The notes under the pieces are model-generated. The model ran no database searches. It saw only the letters and a program-made list of their open reading frames with translations, and was not told the DNA's origin. A DNA stretch of 64,000 bases, from NCBI RefSeq assembly GCF_001457795.1, contig NZ_LN898211.1, forward strand, positions 689,038 through 753,037. The letters run 5' to 3'. A program made the position numbers and the translations under genes. This DNA is from Olsenella massiliensis (GTDB taxonomy: Bacteria > Actinomycetota > Coriobacteriia > Coriobacteriales > Atopobiaceae). The stretch's first letter is position 1. Every line of letters begins with the position of its first letter. Below, in pieces: positions 17,516-27,651 of the stretch.

Positions 17516-18400
17516 CTACGGCCGCCTGGTGCCCCAGTAGAAGAGCGCCACGGTTCCGGGGCCGGTGTGGCAGCCGATGGTGGCCCCGATGTCAAAGTAT
17601 TCCACCTCGCCGCGCAGCGCGGGGAAGGACCTCGTGACCATCGCGCCGAGGTCCTGGGCGTCACTCAGGCACTCGGAGTGGCAGATGAAGACCTTCTCGG
17701 CGTAGTCGGCCCCGCCCTGGGCGAGCTGTTCCATGAGCTCAAGGACGCGCCGCTCGGCCCTGCCCTTGGTGCGGATCTTCTCCTTGACGGCCAGGGTGCC
17801 GTCATCGGGCACGTTCATCACGGGACAGATCTTGAGCAGGCCGCCCACGGCGCCCGCCGCCTTGGAGATGCGCCCGCCCCGCACGAAGAACGTGAGGTCC
17901 GACGAGAAGAACCAGTGCTGCACGTCAAGGCGATGCGCCAGCGCCCATCCGTGCAGCTCGTCGACGTCCATGCCGCCGTCCCTGAGCTCGGCCAGCTTGT
18001 CCACGAGCAGGCCGTAGCCGGAGGAGGCGCACAGGGAGTCGACCACGTGGACCGTGCGGTCGGGAAACTCGGCCCTGAGCTGATCCTGGGCCGTGCAGGC
18101 GGACGAGTAGGTTCCCGATATGCCCGAGGACAGCGAGACGTGCAGGACGTCGCGGCCCGCCTTGAGGAGGGGTCGCCAGTGCTCAAGGTAGCTGCCCACG
18201 CTGACCTGGGAGGTCTTGACGACGGCCCCGGCGCGCATGCGCTCGTAGAGCTCCCTGGGGGAGTGGGTCCTGCCAAAGTCGTCCTTGCAGGGGACGCCGT
18301 CAAGATAGTAGTTAAAGGGCAGGCAGCCGACGCCGATCCTCTCGAGCCACTCATGCGACAGGTCAACGGTGGAGCAGCAGGTGATGGCAACGTCCGACAT
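17516..18400 (-). CDS. DegV-family fatty-acid-binding protein
   Basis: A 294-residue cytoplasmic protein of the DegV fold, known to bind fatty acids and, in some bacteria, to present them to fatty-acid kinase (FakB). Landmarks are the N-terminal T-C-C-S-T-V-D-L, the K-T-S-Q-V-S-V-G segment, L-S-S-G-I-S-G-T-Y-S-S-A, V-R-G-G-R-I-S-K and the C-terminal I-G-A-T-I-G-C-H-T-G-P-G-T. The T-S-Q and H-T-G-P-G elements bind the carboxylate. It is divergent from metY; the two start codons are about 115 bp apart. Confidence 0.9.
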   Translation of the reverse strand: MSDVAITCCSTVDLSHEWLERIGVGCLPFNYYLDGVPCKDDFGRTHSPRELYERMRAGAVVKTSQVSVGSYLEHWRPLLKAGRDVLHVSLSSGISGTYSSACTAQDQLRAEFPDRTVHVVDSLCASSGYGLLVDKLAELRDGGMDVDELHGWALAHRLDVQHWFFSSDLTFFVRGGRISKAAGAVGGLLKICPVMNVPDDGTLAVKEKIRTKGRAERRVLELMEQLAQGGADYAEKVFICHSECLSDAQDLGAMVTRSFPALRGEVEYFDIGATIGCHTGPGTVALFYWGTRRP

Positions 18401-18515
18401 GCGTCCTCCTCAAGGGTCCTCGTCCTCTCGGATACTATACTAAGGCAACGGCGCCGCGCCATCTTGGCCGCCGCAGGCGCCGGTATGTTGCCATCGTCCA
18501 CATGGGAGGCGCTTC

Positions 18516-19796
18516 ATGACGTGTAGCATCGATACGCGCTGCGTGCAGGCAGGGTATGTCCCGACGAACGGCGAGCCCCGCCAGGTGCCCATCGTCCAGT
18601 CCACCACCTTCAAGTACGACAGCTCGGACGCCATGGGACGCCTCTTTGACCTTGAGGACAGCGGCTACTTCTACACCCGTCTGCAGAATCCCACCAACGA
18701 CCACGTGGCCGCCAAGATCGCCTCGCTCGAGGGCGGCTGCGCCGCCATGCTCACCAGCTCCGGGCAGGCCGCGAACTTCTTTGCCGTCTTCAACCTCGCC
18801 GCGTGCGGCGACCACGTGGTGGCAAGCTCCACCATCTACGGCGGAACCTTCAACCTGCTGGCCCACACGCTGCGCAAGATGGGCATCGAGTGCAGCTTCG
18901 TCTCGCCCTTCTGCACGCCCGAGGAACTCGACGCGGCGTTTAGGCCCACCACGAAGTGCGTGTTCGGCGAGACCCTCGCCAACCCGGCGCTCACGGTCCT
19001 CGACATCGAGAAGTTCGCCCGCGCCGCCCACGACCATGGCGTCCCCCTGATCGTGGACAACACCTTCCCCACGCCGGTCAACTGCCGTCCCATCGAGTGG
19101 GGGGCGGACATCGTGACCCATTCCACCACCAAGTACATGGACGGCCACGGTGCCGCGGTCGGCGGGGCGATCGTCGACGCGGGCAGGTTCGACTGGATGG
19201 CGCACGCCGACGCCTTTCCCGGCCTCACCCGCCCCGACGACTCCTACCACGGCGTCGTCTACGCAGAGCGCTTTGGCAGGCAGGGGGCCTTCATCACTAA
19301 GGCGACGACGCAGCTCATGCGTGACTTCGGGTCCATCCAGAGCCCCCAGAACGCGTTCCTGCTGAACCTCGGCCTGGAGTCCCTGCACGTGCGCATGGCC
19401 CGGCACTGCGCGAACGGCCGCGCGTTGGCGGAGCTCCTTGCGGGCAGCGGGCAGGTGGCGCGGGTCAACTACCCGAGCCTGCCGGGTGACCCGTCCTTCG
19501 AGCTCGCCCAGAAGTACCTTCCCGGGGGGTCCTGCGGCGTCGTGAGCTGCGAGCTTGCGGGGGGCCGCCCCGCCGCCGAGCGCTTCATGGCGGCGCTCAA
19601 GATCTTTGCCATCGAGACCCATGTGGCGGACGCGCGGTCCTGCTGCCTGCACCCGGCCAGCTCCACGCATCGCCAGATGACTGACGAGGAGCTGGCCCAC
19701 GCCGGCATCGGCGCGGGCATGGTGCGCCTGTCCTGCGGCATCGAGGGCACCGAGGACCTCCTTGCCGACGTGCGCCAGGCGCTGGACGCCATCTAG
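18516..19796 (+). CDS. metY: O-acetylhomoserine sulfhydrylase (PLP-dependent)
   Basis: A 426-residue Cys/Met-metabolism PLP enzyme that makes homocysteine from O-acetylhomoserine and sulfide. The N-terminal T-R-C-V-Q-A-G-Y and P-I-V-Q-S-T-T-F-K-Y, the Y-T-R-L-Q-N-P-T loop and the PLP lysine K206 in T-H-S-T-T-K-Y-M-D-G-H-G are clear. Length (about 425) and the internal insert match MetY better than the shorter cystathionine enzymes. ATG 18516 has GGGAGG at 18504-18509. A GC hairpin lies just after the stop. No SAM riboswitch was recognised upstream. Confidence 0.9.
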   Translation: MTCSIDTRCVQAGYVPTNGEPRQVPIVQSTTFKYDSSDAMGRLFDLEDSGYFYTRLQNPTNDHVAAKIASLEGGCAAMLTSSGQAANFFAVFNLAACGDHVVASSTIYGGTFNLLAHTLRKMGIECSFVSPFCTPEELDAAFRPTTKCVFGETLANPALTVLDIEKFARAAHDHGVPLIVDNTFPTPVNCRPIEWGADIVTHSTTKYMDGHGAAVGGAIVDAGRFDWMAHADAFPGLTRPDDSYHGVVYAERFGRQGAFITKATTQLMRDFGSIQSPQNAFLLNLGLESLHVRMARHCANGRALAELLAGSGQVARVNYPSLPGDPSFELAQKYLPGGSCGVVSCELAGGRPAAERFMAALKIFAIETHVADARSCCLHPASSTHRQMTDEELAHAGIGAGMVRLSCGIEGTEDLLADVRQALDAI

Positions 19797-19810
19797 CCAT
19801 CAAAAACGGC

Positions 19811-19829
19811 GCCGCGCGCCACGCGCGGC
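19811..19829. terminator. GC-rich hairpin after metY
   Basis: GCCGCGCG (19811-19818) and CGCGCGGC (19822-19829) form an 8-bp stem with a 3-base loop, 15 bases after the metY stop. No T-run follows, so it may be a weak terminator or a site for the ArsR protein encoded 46 bp downstream. Confidence 0.5.
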
Positions 19830-19874
19830 CCGTCATGGGGCGGGGACATCTGCGACAGGGGGAAGGGCGGGCGT

Positions 19875-20213
19875 ATGGGCATCACCGACGAGGAGCTGGC
19901 GTGCTACCTGGCGGACGACGACGTGGTGTACGACGCCACGCAGATCTTTGACGCGCTGTCGGACTTCACCCGCTTCCAGATCCTGGGCGGCCTCGTCGGG
20001 GGGGAGAAGAGCGTCACCGACCTCCAGGAGGTCTGCCATGTGTCACAGTCGGCCGTCTCTCACCAGCTGCGGCTCCTGAGGGACCGCGGCCTCGTCTCGT
20101 CGCGCCGTGACGGGCAGAGGGTCTACTACTCGCTCTTGGACGAGCATGTGGTGGACCTCGTCGCCATCGGGCTCTCGCATGCCGCCGAGGACCTGAGGCC
20201 TCCTGCCGAGTGA
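19875..20213 (+). CDS. ArsR/SmtB-family metal-responsive repressor
   Basis: A 112-residue winged-helix regulator (about residues 22-100): the wing helix reads V-S-Q-S-A-V-S-H-Q-L-R-L-L-R-D-R-G-L-V and ends R-R-D-G-Q-R-V-Y-Y-S-L. The C-terminal helix carries D89, H91, H102 and E105, with the exact spacing of the zinc-binding alpha-5 site of SmtB (D104, H106, H117, E120). There is no CxC-type alpha-3 site, so zinc or cobalt/nickel sensing is more likely than arsenic. No metal efflux gene is next to it; targets could be metY or a distant transporter. ATG 19875 follows GGGGGAAGGGCGGG. Confidence 0.88.
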   Translation: MGITDEELACYLADDDVVYDATQIFDALSDFTRFQILGGLVGGEKSVTDLQEVCHVSQSAVSHQLRLLRDRGLVSSRRDGQRVYYSLLDEHVVDLVAIGLSHAAEDLRPPAE

Positions 20214-20229
20214 GGCGCGCGTCGCGTCG

Positions 20230-20264
20230 TGGCACCCGGGAGCGCCATGGCACCCGGGAGCGCC
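20230..20264. repeat. Two-copy direct repeat upstream of the str operon
   Basis: TGGCACCCGGGAGCGCC occurs at 20230-20246 and again at 20248-20264, an 18-bp period containing the palindrome CCCGGG. It lies 119 bp before the rpsL promoter -35 box. Confidence 0.8.
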
Positions 20265-20382
20265 GCGGTACCAGGTTTCGCGCCGACGCCTCACGTCCGG
20301 CTCGGGCAGGGCGGCGCAGCTCTGACTGTGTGCTTCTCATGAAGATGCGTCTGATTAAGGATACGCCCGGGGCCGTGGTATT

Positions 20383-20411
20383 TTGACATGGCCCCCGTGA
20401 CGGCGTATTCT
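20383..20411 (+). promoter_or_regulatory. Sigma-70-type promoter of the rpsL-rpsG-fusA operon
   Basis: TTGACA (20383-20388), 17-bp spacer, TATTCT (20406-20411): a near-consensus promoter. Transcription would start near 20418, leaving a leader of about 160 nt before rpsL. The 365-bp gap 20214-20578 otherwise holds only the direct repeat described at 20230. Confidence 0.8.
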
Positions 20412-20578
20412 GCGGTACTGCTCGCCGCATGTCCGTCCTCGCGAACCCCCAGGCTGGGTTTTGGGCGGCGGTCGCGGGCATGCCGTCACGACGATCCCGG
20501 AGAGCGGTGCTGCGCCCTCCTCGATGCATAGGTGCTCGCGCACCACACCCCGTTCGATCTCACCTAAGGAGAGAAGCT

Positions 20579-20953
<375 letters not shown>

Positions 20954-21000
20954 CCCCGCGTCCCATCTGACACTGCAACCAGTTTTCTGAGGAGATACAC

Positions 21001-21471
21001 ATGCCGCGTCGTGCAGCAGCAAGTCGTCGTGAGGTCACTCCCGACGCCGTCTACAACAACCGTCTCGTGACCCAGCTCATCAACAAGGTCCTTCTCGACG
21101 GCAAGAAGGCCACCGCCGAGCGCATCGTCTACGGTGCCTTTGACATGGTTCAGCAGAAGACCGAGCAGGACCCCCTGGCCGTCTTCAAGAAGGCCATGGA
21201 CAACGTCCGCCCGACCCTCGAGGTCAAGCCCAAGCGCGTCGGCGGCGCCACCTACCAGGTGCCCATGGAGGTCAACTCCCGTCGCGCCACCACCCTCGCC
21301 ATCCGCTGGATGGTCAACTTCTCGCGCGCACGCAAGGAGAAGACCATGGCCGAGCGCCTCGCGAACGAGATCGTGGACGCCTCCAACGGCGTCGGCGCGT
21401 CCGTGAAGCGTCGCGAGGACCTCTTCAAGATGGCTGAGGCCAACCGCGCGTTCTCTCACTACCGCTTCTAA
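21001..21471 (+). CDS. rpsG: 30S ribosomal protein S7
   Basis: A 156-residue primary 16S-binding protein that nucleates assembly of the 30S head. [15 protein letters not shown] then [10 protein letters not shown] and [15 protein letters not shown] are family hallmarks. ATG 21001 has GAGGAG at 20990-20995. It lies 47 bp after rpsL and 22 bp before fusA. Confidence 0.97.
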   Translation: MPRRAAASRREVTPDAVYNNRLVTQLINKVLLDGKKATAERIVYGAFDMVQQKTEQDPLAVFKKAMDNVRPTLEVKPKRVGGATYQVPMEVNSRRATTLAIRWMVNFSRARKEKTMAERLANEIVDASNGVGASVKRREDLFKMAEANRAFSHYRF

Positions 21472-21493
21472 CCCCTGAGGGAGAGACGAACAC

Positions 21494-23590
21494 ATGGCAA
21501 AGGTTAAGTACAAGCTCGAGGACCTCCGCAACATCGGCATCATGGCCCACATCGACGCCGGCAAGACCACCACGACGGAGCGCATCCTCTACTACACCGG
21601 CAAGACCCACAAGATCGGTGAGGTCCATGACGGTGCTGCCACCATGGACTGGATGGCCCAGGAGCAGGAGCGCGGCGTGACCATCACGTCCGCCGCGACG
21701 ACCTGCTTCTGGAAGGACCACATCATCCAGATCATCGACACCCCGGGCCACGTTGACTTCACGGCCGAGGTCGAGCGCTGCCTGCGCGTCCTCGACGGCG
21801 CCGTCGCCGTCTTTGACGCCGTCGCCGGCGTGCAGCCCCAGTCCGAGACCGTCTGGCGCCAAGCCGGCAACTACGGCGTGCCCCGCATCGCCTTCATCAA
21901 CAAGTTCGACCGCGTGGGTGCCGACTTCTTCCATGCCATCGAGACCATGAAGGACCGCCTGGGCGCCGCCGCCGTGGCGGCGCAGATCCCCATGGGCGCC
22001 GAGTCCAACTTTTGGGGCCTCATCGACCTCGTCACCATGGAGGCGTGGGACTTCAAGGAGGACGCCAAGGGCATGATCTACCCCGAGGTCATGGACGCCA
22101 TCCCCGAGGAGTTCGTCGAGCTTGCCCAGCAGAAGCGCGAGGAGCTGCTCGACGCCGTCTCCAACTTTGACGACGACCTCATGGAGAAGCTCCTCATGGA
22201 CGAGGAGGTCACCGTTGACGAGGTCAAGGCGGCCATCCGCAAGGGCGTCCTCGCCAACGAGCTCAACCCCGTCTTCGTGGGCTCCGCCTACAAGAACAAG
22301 GGCATCCAGGAGCTCCTTGACGCCGTCGTCGACTACCTGCCCAGCCCCCTGGACATCCAGGAGATCCACGGCACGACCCCCAAGGGCGCCGAGGACGTTC
22401 GTCACGCCGACACCAAGGAGCCCTTCAGCGCCCTGGCGTTCAAGATCATGACTGACCCCTTCGTCGGCAAGCTCACCTACATCCGCGTGTACTCCGGCCA
22501 GGCGGAGGCGGGCTCCTACGTCTACAACTCCGTCAAGGACGGGCGCGAGCGCCTTGGCCGCATCCTCGAGATGAACGCCAACGACCGCGTTGACCGCGAC
22601 GAGTGCTCCGCCGGCGACATCGTCGCCTGCGTCGGCATGAAGAACACCTCCACCGGCGACACCCTCTGCGACGAGAAGCACCCCATCATCCTGGAGTCCA
22701 TCGACTTTGCCGACCCCGTCATCGACGTGGCCGTGGAGCCCAAGAGCAAGGCCGAGCAGGAGAAGATGTCCGTGGGCCTGGCCAAGCTGGCCGAGGAGGA
22801 TCCCACCTTCCGCGTCCACACCGACCACGAGACCGGTCAGACGATCATCGCCGGCATGGGCGAGCTTCACCTCGAGATCATCGTCGACCGCCTGCGCCGC
22901 GAGTTCCACGTCGAGTGCAACGTCGGCAAGCCGCAGGTCGCCTACCGCGAGACGGCGGGCAAGGCCGTGAGCCACGTCCAGGGCAAGTTCGTCCGCCAGT
23001 CCGGCGGCCGCGGCCAGTACGGCGACGCCATCATCGACGTGGAGCCCATGGAGCCCGGCTTTGGCTACGAGTTCGTGGACGCCACCGTGGGCGGCGCCAT
23101 CCCCAAGGAGTACATCCCCTCGGTGGACAAGGGCATCCAGGAGGCGCTCCAGTCCGGCGTCATCGCGGGCTATCCCACGCAGGACATCAAGGTCACGCTC
23201 GTTGACGGCTCCTACCACGAGGTCGACTCCTCCGAGGCCGCCTTCAAGATCGCCGGGTCCATGGCCATCAAGAAGGCCCTGCAGCAGTCCGATCCCGTGC
23301 TGCTCGAGCCCATCGAGAGCGTCGAGGTCGAGACGCCCGAGCAGTACATGGGCGACGTCATGGGCAACCTCTCGGGCCGCCGCGGCAAGATCGAGGGCAT
23401 GGAGGACCGCTCCAACACCAAGCTCATCCGCGCCAAGGTGCCCCTGGGCGAGATGTTTGGCTACGCCACCGACCTTCGCTCCCAGACGCAGGGTCGCGCG
23501 AGCTACACCATGCAGTTTGACTCCTACGAGGCCGTCCCCAAGAACATTCGCGAGGAGATCGTCTCCAAGAACGGCGGAAGCGCCAACTAG
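21494..23590 (+). CDS. fusA: Elongation factor G
   Basis: A 698-residue translocase GTPase. G1 is [10 protein letters not shown]3 D-T-P-G-H-V-D-F and G4 N-K-F-D; domain IV contains the Y-R-E-T and G-G-R-G-Q-Y-G-D region. Full length and intact. In many bacteria tuf follows fusA; here the next gene is rpsJ, 83 bp downstream, and tuf is missing from the cluster. Long minus-strand open frames across this gene are mirror artefacts of its strongly biased codon use. Confidence 0.98.
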   Translation: MAKVKYKLEDLRNIGIMAHIDAGKTTTTERILYYTGKTHKIGEVHDGAATMDWMAQEQERGVTITSAATTCFWKDHIIQIIDTPGHVDFTAEVERCLRVLDGAVAVFDAVAGVQPQSETVWRQAGNYGVPRIAFINKFDRVGADFFHAIETMKDRLGAAAVAAQIPMGAESNFWGLIDLVTMEAWDFKEDAKGMIYPEVMDAIPEEFVELAQQKREELLDAVSNFDDDLMEKLLMDEEVTVDEVKAAIRKGVLANELNPVFVGSAYKNKGIQELLDAVVDYLPSPLDIQEIHGTTPKGAEDVRHADTKEPFSALAFKIMTDPFVGKLTYIRVYSGQAEAGSYVYNSVKDGRERLGRILEMNANDRVDRDECSAGDIVACVGMKNTSTGDTLCDEKHPIILESIDFADPVIDVAVEPKSKAEQEKMSVGLAKLAEEDPTFRVHTDHETGQTIIAGMGELHLEIIVDRLRREFHVECNVGKPQVAYRETAGKAVSHVQGKFVRQSGGRGQYGDAIIDVEPMEPGFGYEFVDATVGGAIPKEYIPSVDKGIQEALQSGVIAGYPTQDIKVTLVDGSYHEVDSSEAAFKIAGSMAIKKALQQSDPVLLEPIESVEVETPEQYMGDVMGNLSGRRGKIEGMEDRSNTKLIRAKVPLGEMFGYATDLRSQTQGRASYTMQFDSYEAVPKNIREEIVSKNGGSAN

Positions 23591-23673
23591 CAAGCAGAAC
23601 CGGGCCTCGTCCGCCTGCCAGGCGGACGAGGCCCCCACAAGGGAGCTTCACGCTCATGATGGAGGTAAGTACC

Positions 23674-23982
23674 GTGCCTAACCAGAAGATCAGGATTCGC
23701 CTCAAGGGCTACGACCACGAGGTTGTGGACCAGTCGGCCAAGCTCATCGTTGACACCGCCCAGAAGACCGGTGCCAGGGTTGCCGGCCCCATCCCCCTGC
23801 CCACCAGGCGCAACGTCTACACCGTGATCCGCTCGCCCCACAAGGACAAGGACTCCCGCGAGCAGTTTGAGATGCGCACCCACAAGCGCCTCATCGACAT
23901 CGTGGACCCCAGCTCGTCCACCGTGGACTCGTTGATGCGCCTTGACCTGCCTGCGGGCGTGGACATCGAGATCAAGCTCTAA
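23674..23982 (+). CDS. rpsJ: 30S ribosomal protein S10
   Basis: A 102-residue protein of the 30S head and, with NusB, an antitermination factor. GTG 23674 ([14 protein letters not shown]) is chosen over ATG 23656 because GGAGGT lies at 23661-23666. The [10 protein letters not shown] loop is intact. It normally starts the S10 operon, but here a strong terminator follows it and rplC has its own promoter, so rpsJ appears to be transcribed with the str operon. Confidence 0.96.
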   Translation: MPNQKIRIRLKGYDHEVVDQSAKLIVDTAQKTGARVAGPIPLPTRRNVYTVIRSPHKDKDSREQFEMRTHKRLIDIVDPSSSTVDSLMRLDLPAGVDIEIKL

Positions 23983-24008
23983 GTCTCGTTGTTTGCCTAC
24001 GATCCTGA

Positions 24009-24040
24009 GAGGTCCCCGACCGCGCGGTCGGGGGCCTCTT
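24009..24040 (+). terminator. Intrinsic terminator after rpsJ
   Basis: GAGGTCCCCGACCG (24009-24022) pairs with CGGTCGGGGGCCTC (24025-24038), a 14-bp stem with one G-T pair, followed by only two T residues. It separates the str-rpsJ unit from rplC. Confidence 0.8.
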
Positions 24041-24057
24041 GCATGTCGAGCGGGCGC

Positions 24058-24137
24058 CTTAGCCAAAACACGACGTTTGTTACAGAAATGCCCGTAGTTT
24101 TGACGTTTTTTGATATATCGGTCGTGTTCTGGCTAAG
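24058..24137. repeat. Palindromic element, copy 1 (80 bp)
   Basis: Begins CTTAGCCAAAACACGAC and ends GTCGTGTTCTGGCTAAG, giving 17-bp inverted ends with one mismatch around an AT-rich 46-bp middle. Its reverse complement aligns with the element at 35544-35624, including internal ATATCAAAA and TTCTGTAA blocks. It has no coding capacity. Confidence 0.88.
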
Positions 24138-24217
24138 ATGCGGCACGAGACGGGATGGGCGCGGGACCTCGGCTGAGGACATGCCCTGCATGTCACCCAC
24201 TATTTTCTGCGCAAACA

Positions 24218-24246
24218 TTGTGAACGCGGCATCCGAAGTGTAAACT
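24218..24246 (+). promoter_or_regulatory. Promoter of the rplC (S10-type) operon
   Basis: TTGTGA (24218-24223), 17-bp spacer, TAAACT (24241-24246). The predicted leader to rplC is about 160 nt, long enough for an autoregulatory structure of the kind L4 uses in other bacteria. The 429-bp gap 23983-24411 holds the terminator, palindromic element 1, this promoter and leader. Confidence 0.65.
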
Positions 24247-24411
24247 AGTCAGGCTGTGTTTCTTGAGGGGACAGCTGTGTCGAGTGCCCGAGCTCGCCCG
24301 GCTGCCTTGAGCGGCGCGGCAACCATAGGATGTGGTCCGCTGGGGAGGGACGGAGGAGCTGTCCCTGCGCGCACGCGAAGGTCCCATGACCACCGAGGGT
24401 AAGGAACAAGC

Positions 24412-25032
24412 ATGGTCAGCACGATTCTTGGCCGCAAGATCGGGATGACGCAGGTGTGGGACGAAAACGACAACGTCGTTCCCGTCACCGTCATCCAGGC
24501 CGGCCCCTGCGTGGTCTCGCAGGTGAAGACGAAGGCAACCGACGGCTATGACGCCGTCCAGATTGGCTTCGGAGACATCACGTCCAAGCACGTCAACAAG
24601 CCGATGCAGGGTCACTTTGACGCCCACGGCGTCGAGCCCATGCGCTACCTGCGCGAGGTTCGCGTCGAGGACGGCGAGAAGCACGCCACGGGCGACAAGG
24701 TCACCGTCGCGGACTTCGCCGAGGTCAAGGTCGTCGACGTCATCGGCACTTCCAAGGGCAAGGGCTTCCAGGGCACCATCAAGCGCTGGAACTTCGCCCG
24801 CGGCCCCATGACCCACGGCTCGCGCAACCAGCGCAAGCCCGGCTCCATCGGCCAGTGCGCCTATCCCGCCCGCGTTCGCAAGGGCCTGCACATGGCGGGG
24901 CACATGGGCGACGAGCGCGTCACCGTCAAGAACCTCAAGCTCGTCCGCATTGACGCCGAGCAGAACCTCATGCTCGTCAAGGGCGCCGTCCCCGGCGGCA
25001 AGAACGCCCTCGTCCAGGTCCGCATGGCCTAA
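24412..25032 (+). CDS. rplC: 50S ribosomal protein L3
   Basis: A 206-residue early-assembly 23S-binding protein near the peptidyl transferase centre. I-L-G-R-K-I-G-M-T-Q-V at the start and the long extension with G-K-G-F-Q-G-T-I-K-R-W-N-F and T-H-G-S-R-N-Q-R-K-P-G-S-I-G are diagnostic. ATG 24412 follows GGGTAAGGAAC. It opens the operon that runs to rplX. Confidence 0.97.
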   Translation: MVSTILGRKIGMTQVWDENDNVVPVTVIQAGPCVVSQVKTKATDGYDAVQIGFGDITSKHVNKPMQGHFDAHGVEPMRYLREVRVEDGEKHATGDKVTVADFAEVKVVDVIGTSKGKGFQGTIKRWNFARGPMTHGSRNQRKPGSIGQCAYPARVRKGLHMAGHMGDERVTVKNLKLVRIDAEQNLMLVKGAVPGGKNALVQVRMA

Positions 25033-25074
25033 GGCCTCGCACGTACCGATCCTTAGGCTAGCAAGGGAGACACA

Positions 25075-25701
25075 ATGTCCAAGATTGAAGTCAAGAACGC
25101 GCAGGGGCAGGCGGTCGAGACCGCCGAGCTCGCTGACAGCGTCTTCGGCATCGAGCCGAACATCCCCGTGGTGCACCAGGTTGTCGTCGCCTACGAGGCG
25201 TCCCTGCGTCAGGGCACCCACTCCACCAAGAACCGCTCCGCCGTGTCCGGCGGCGGCGCCAAGCCGTGGCGCCAGAAGGGCACCGGCCGCGCGCGTCAGG
25301 GCACCATCCGCGCCCCCCAGTGGACCGGCGGCGGCACCGTCTTCGGCCCCACCCCGCGCAGCCACGCCAAGCGCACCAACAGGAAGGAGAGGAAGCTTGC
25401 CATGAGGTCCGTCCTCTCCGGCAAGGTGGCTGACAACGAGCTCATCCTGCTCGACGGCCTCTCCTTCGAGGAGCCCTCCTCCAAGCAGGCGGCCGCCGTC
25501 CTCAAGGCCCTGGGTCTCGAGAGCACGCGCGTGACCCTCATCCTTGACGATGACGACGTCATCACCTACCTCTCGTTCCGCAACCTTCCCCAGGTCCTCA
25601 TCTTTGGCGTCTCCGAGGCCAACACCCGCAACCTCCTCGACAACGGTGCGCTCGTCATGACCACCGCCGTCGCCAAGCAGCTCGAGGAGGTGCTCGCTTA
25701 A
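25075..25701 (+). CDS. rplD: 50S ribosomal protein L4
   Basis: A 208-residue exit-tunnel protein. The tunnel loop K-P-W-R-Q-K-G-T-G-R-A-R-Q-G-T-I-R-A-P is intact, including the K/R positions altered in macrolide-resistant mutants of other species. L4 autoregulates its operon in some bacteria. The stop codon directly abuts ATG of rplW. Confidence 0.97.
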   Translation: MSKIEVKNAQGQAVETAELADSVFGIEPNIPVVHQVVVAYEASLRQGTHSTKNRSAVSGGGAKPWRQKGTGRARQGTIRAPQWTGGGTVFGPTPRSHAKRTNRKERKLAMRSVLSGKVADNELILLDGLSFEEPSSKQAAAVLKALGLESTRVTLILDDDDVITYLSFRNLPQVLIFGVSEANTRNLLDNGALVMTTAVAKQLEEVLA

Positions 25702-26004
25702 ATGAACTCCGCTTACGAGGTCATCATCCGCCCGGTCGTCACCGAGCGCTCCTTTGACCAGATGTCGCAGAACAAGTACAGCTTCGAGGTCGCCCGCTCC
25801 GCCCCCAAGGAGGAGATCGCGGACGCCGTCGAGAAGCTGTTCGGCGTCCACGTCAAGAAGGTCAACACGATGTGGGTCAAGCCCAAGACCAAGCGCGTGC
25901 GCTACGTCGCCGGCAAGACCCGCTCCTGGAAGAAGGCCATCGTCACCATCGCCGATGGTGAGCAGATCGAGATCTTCGCCAACACGCAGGCAGCCGAGGG
26001 CTAA
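25702..26004 (+). CDS. rplW: 50S ribosomal protein L23
   Basis: A 100-residue protein at the tunnel exit, docking site for trigger factor and SRP. I-I-R-P-V-V-T-E-R-S and the basic loop W-V-K-P-K-T-K-R-V-R-Y-V-A-G are typical. It begins immediately after the rplD stop without a gap, so translation is coupled. A structured 142-bp gap separates it from rplB. Confidence 0.96.
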   Translation: MNSAYEVIIRPVVTERSFDQMSQNKYSFEVARSAPKEEIADAVEKLFGVHVKKVNTMWVKPKTKRVRYVAGKTRSWKKAIVTIADGEQIEIFANTQAAEG

Positions 26005-26009
26005 GGCAA

Positions 26010-26044
26010 CCCGCCCGTCTTGCGACAGACGCTCGCGAGGCGGG
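26010..26044 (+). terminator. Stem-loop between rplW and rplB
   Basis: CCCGC (26010-26014) and CTTGCGA (26019-26025) pair with TCGCGAG (26033-26039) and GCGGG (26040-26044), leaving a 7-base loop. No T-run follows. It may be an attenuator, a processing site or a partial terminator inside the operon. Confidence 0.45.
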
Positions 26045-26146
26045 CTTGCATGCCGCGCATGATGGATACGCGCGGTACCGTGGTAGTCCGGTGTCACCAC
26101 ACTTGGTCCCGAGCGTGGTGGCCAACGGAAGAAAGGGAAAGAAGCA

Positions 26147-26980
<834 letters not shown>

Positions 26981-27006
26981 CACACGAGCCTTAGGAGATC
27001 GAAAGT

Positions 27007-27267
27007 ATGAGCAGAAGTCTCAAGAAGGGTCCGTTTGTGGAGACTCGCCTCCTCGCGCGTGTCGCCGCCATGAACGAGTCCGGCAAGAAGGAGGTCATCA
27101 AGACCTGGTCGCGCGCCTCGACCATCTTCCCCGAGATGGTCGGCCACACGATCGCCGTCCACGACGGCCGCAAGCACGTTCCCGTGTACATCACCGAGTC
27201 CATGGTGGGGCACAAGCTGGGGGAGTTCTCCCAGACCCGCACCTTCCGTGGCCACAAGCAGGGTTAG
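27007..27267 (+). CDS. rpsS: 30S ribosomal protein S19
   Basis: An 86-residue protein of the 30S head. [11 protein letters not shown], then [15 protein letters not shown] and H-K-L-G-E-F-x-x-T-R-T-F are diagnostic. ATG 27007 has TTAGGAG upstream at 26991-26997. Confidence 0.97.
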   Translation: MSRSLKKGPFVETRLLARVAAMNESGKKEVIKTWSRASTIFPEMVGHTIAVHDGRKHVPVYITESMVGHKLGEFSQTRTFRGHKQG

Positions 27268-27281
27268 GAGGTGCGTAGATA

Positions 27282-27644
27282 ATGGCAAAGAACGCCGCGG
27301 CGCAAGAGGTCAGCGCCACCGCCAAGTATGTGCGCATGGCTCCTCGTAAGGTCCGCATGGTCGTTGGCCTGATTCGCAACCTTCCCGTCGAGAAGGCGCT
27401 CGAGGTTCTGCAGTTCTCGACCCGCGCCGCCGCCGAGCCGGTCGCCAAGGTCGTGCAGTCCGCCGTCGCCAACGCCGAGAACAACAACGGCCTGCGCGCC
27501 CGCAACCTCGTGGTCAAGAGCGCCTACGTTGACGAGGGCCCCACGCTCAAGCGCATCCGTCCGCGCGCCAAGGGCTCCGCGTCGCGCATCAACAAGCGCA
27601 CCAGCCACATCACCGTCGTCGTCGCACCTGGAAAGGAGGCGTAG
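27282..27644 (+). CDS. rplV: 50S ribosomal protein L22
   Basis: A 120-residue protein lining the exit tunnel. The N-terminal [14 protein letters not shown] and the C-terminal hairpin [17 protein letters not shown] are intact. It starts 14 bp after rpsS with GGAGG at 27268-27272. Confidence 0.96.
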   Translation: MAKNAAAQEVSATAKYVRMAPRKVRMVVGLIRNLPVEKALEVLQFSTRAAAEPVAKVVQSAVANAENNNGLRARNLVVKSAYVDEGPTLKRIRPRAKGSASRINKRTSHITVVVAPGKEA

Positions 27645-27651
27645 GGAGAGC

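Noticed and set aside
18401-18515. SAM riboswitch upstream of metY
   Set aside because: The gap is only 115 bp, shared with divergent degV, and shows no recognisable riboswitch core.
21425-23638. 737-codon minus-strand open frame across fusA
   Set aside because: It is the mirror of fusA in strongly GC3-biased codons, has a low-complexity composition and no independent start signals. The same applies to 24193-26298, 6663-8138, 12082-13116, 9543-10691 and other long antisense frames.
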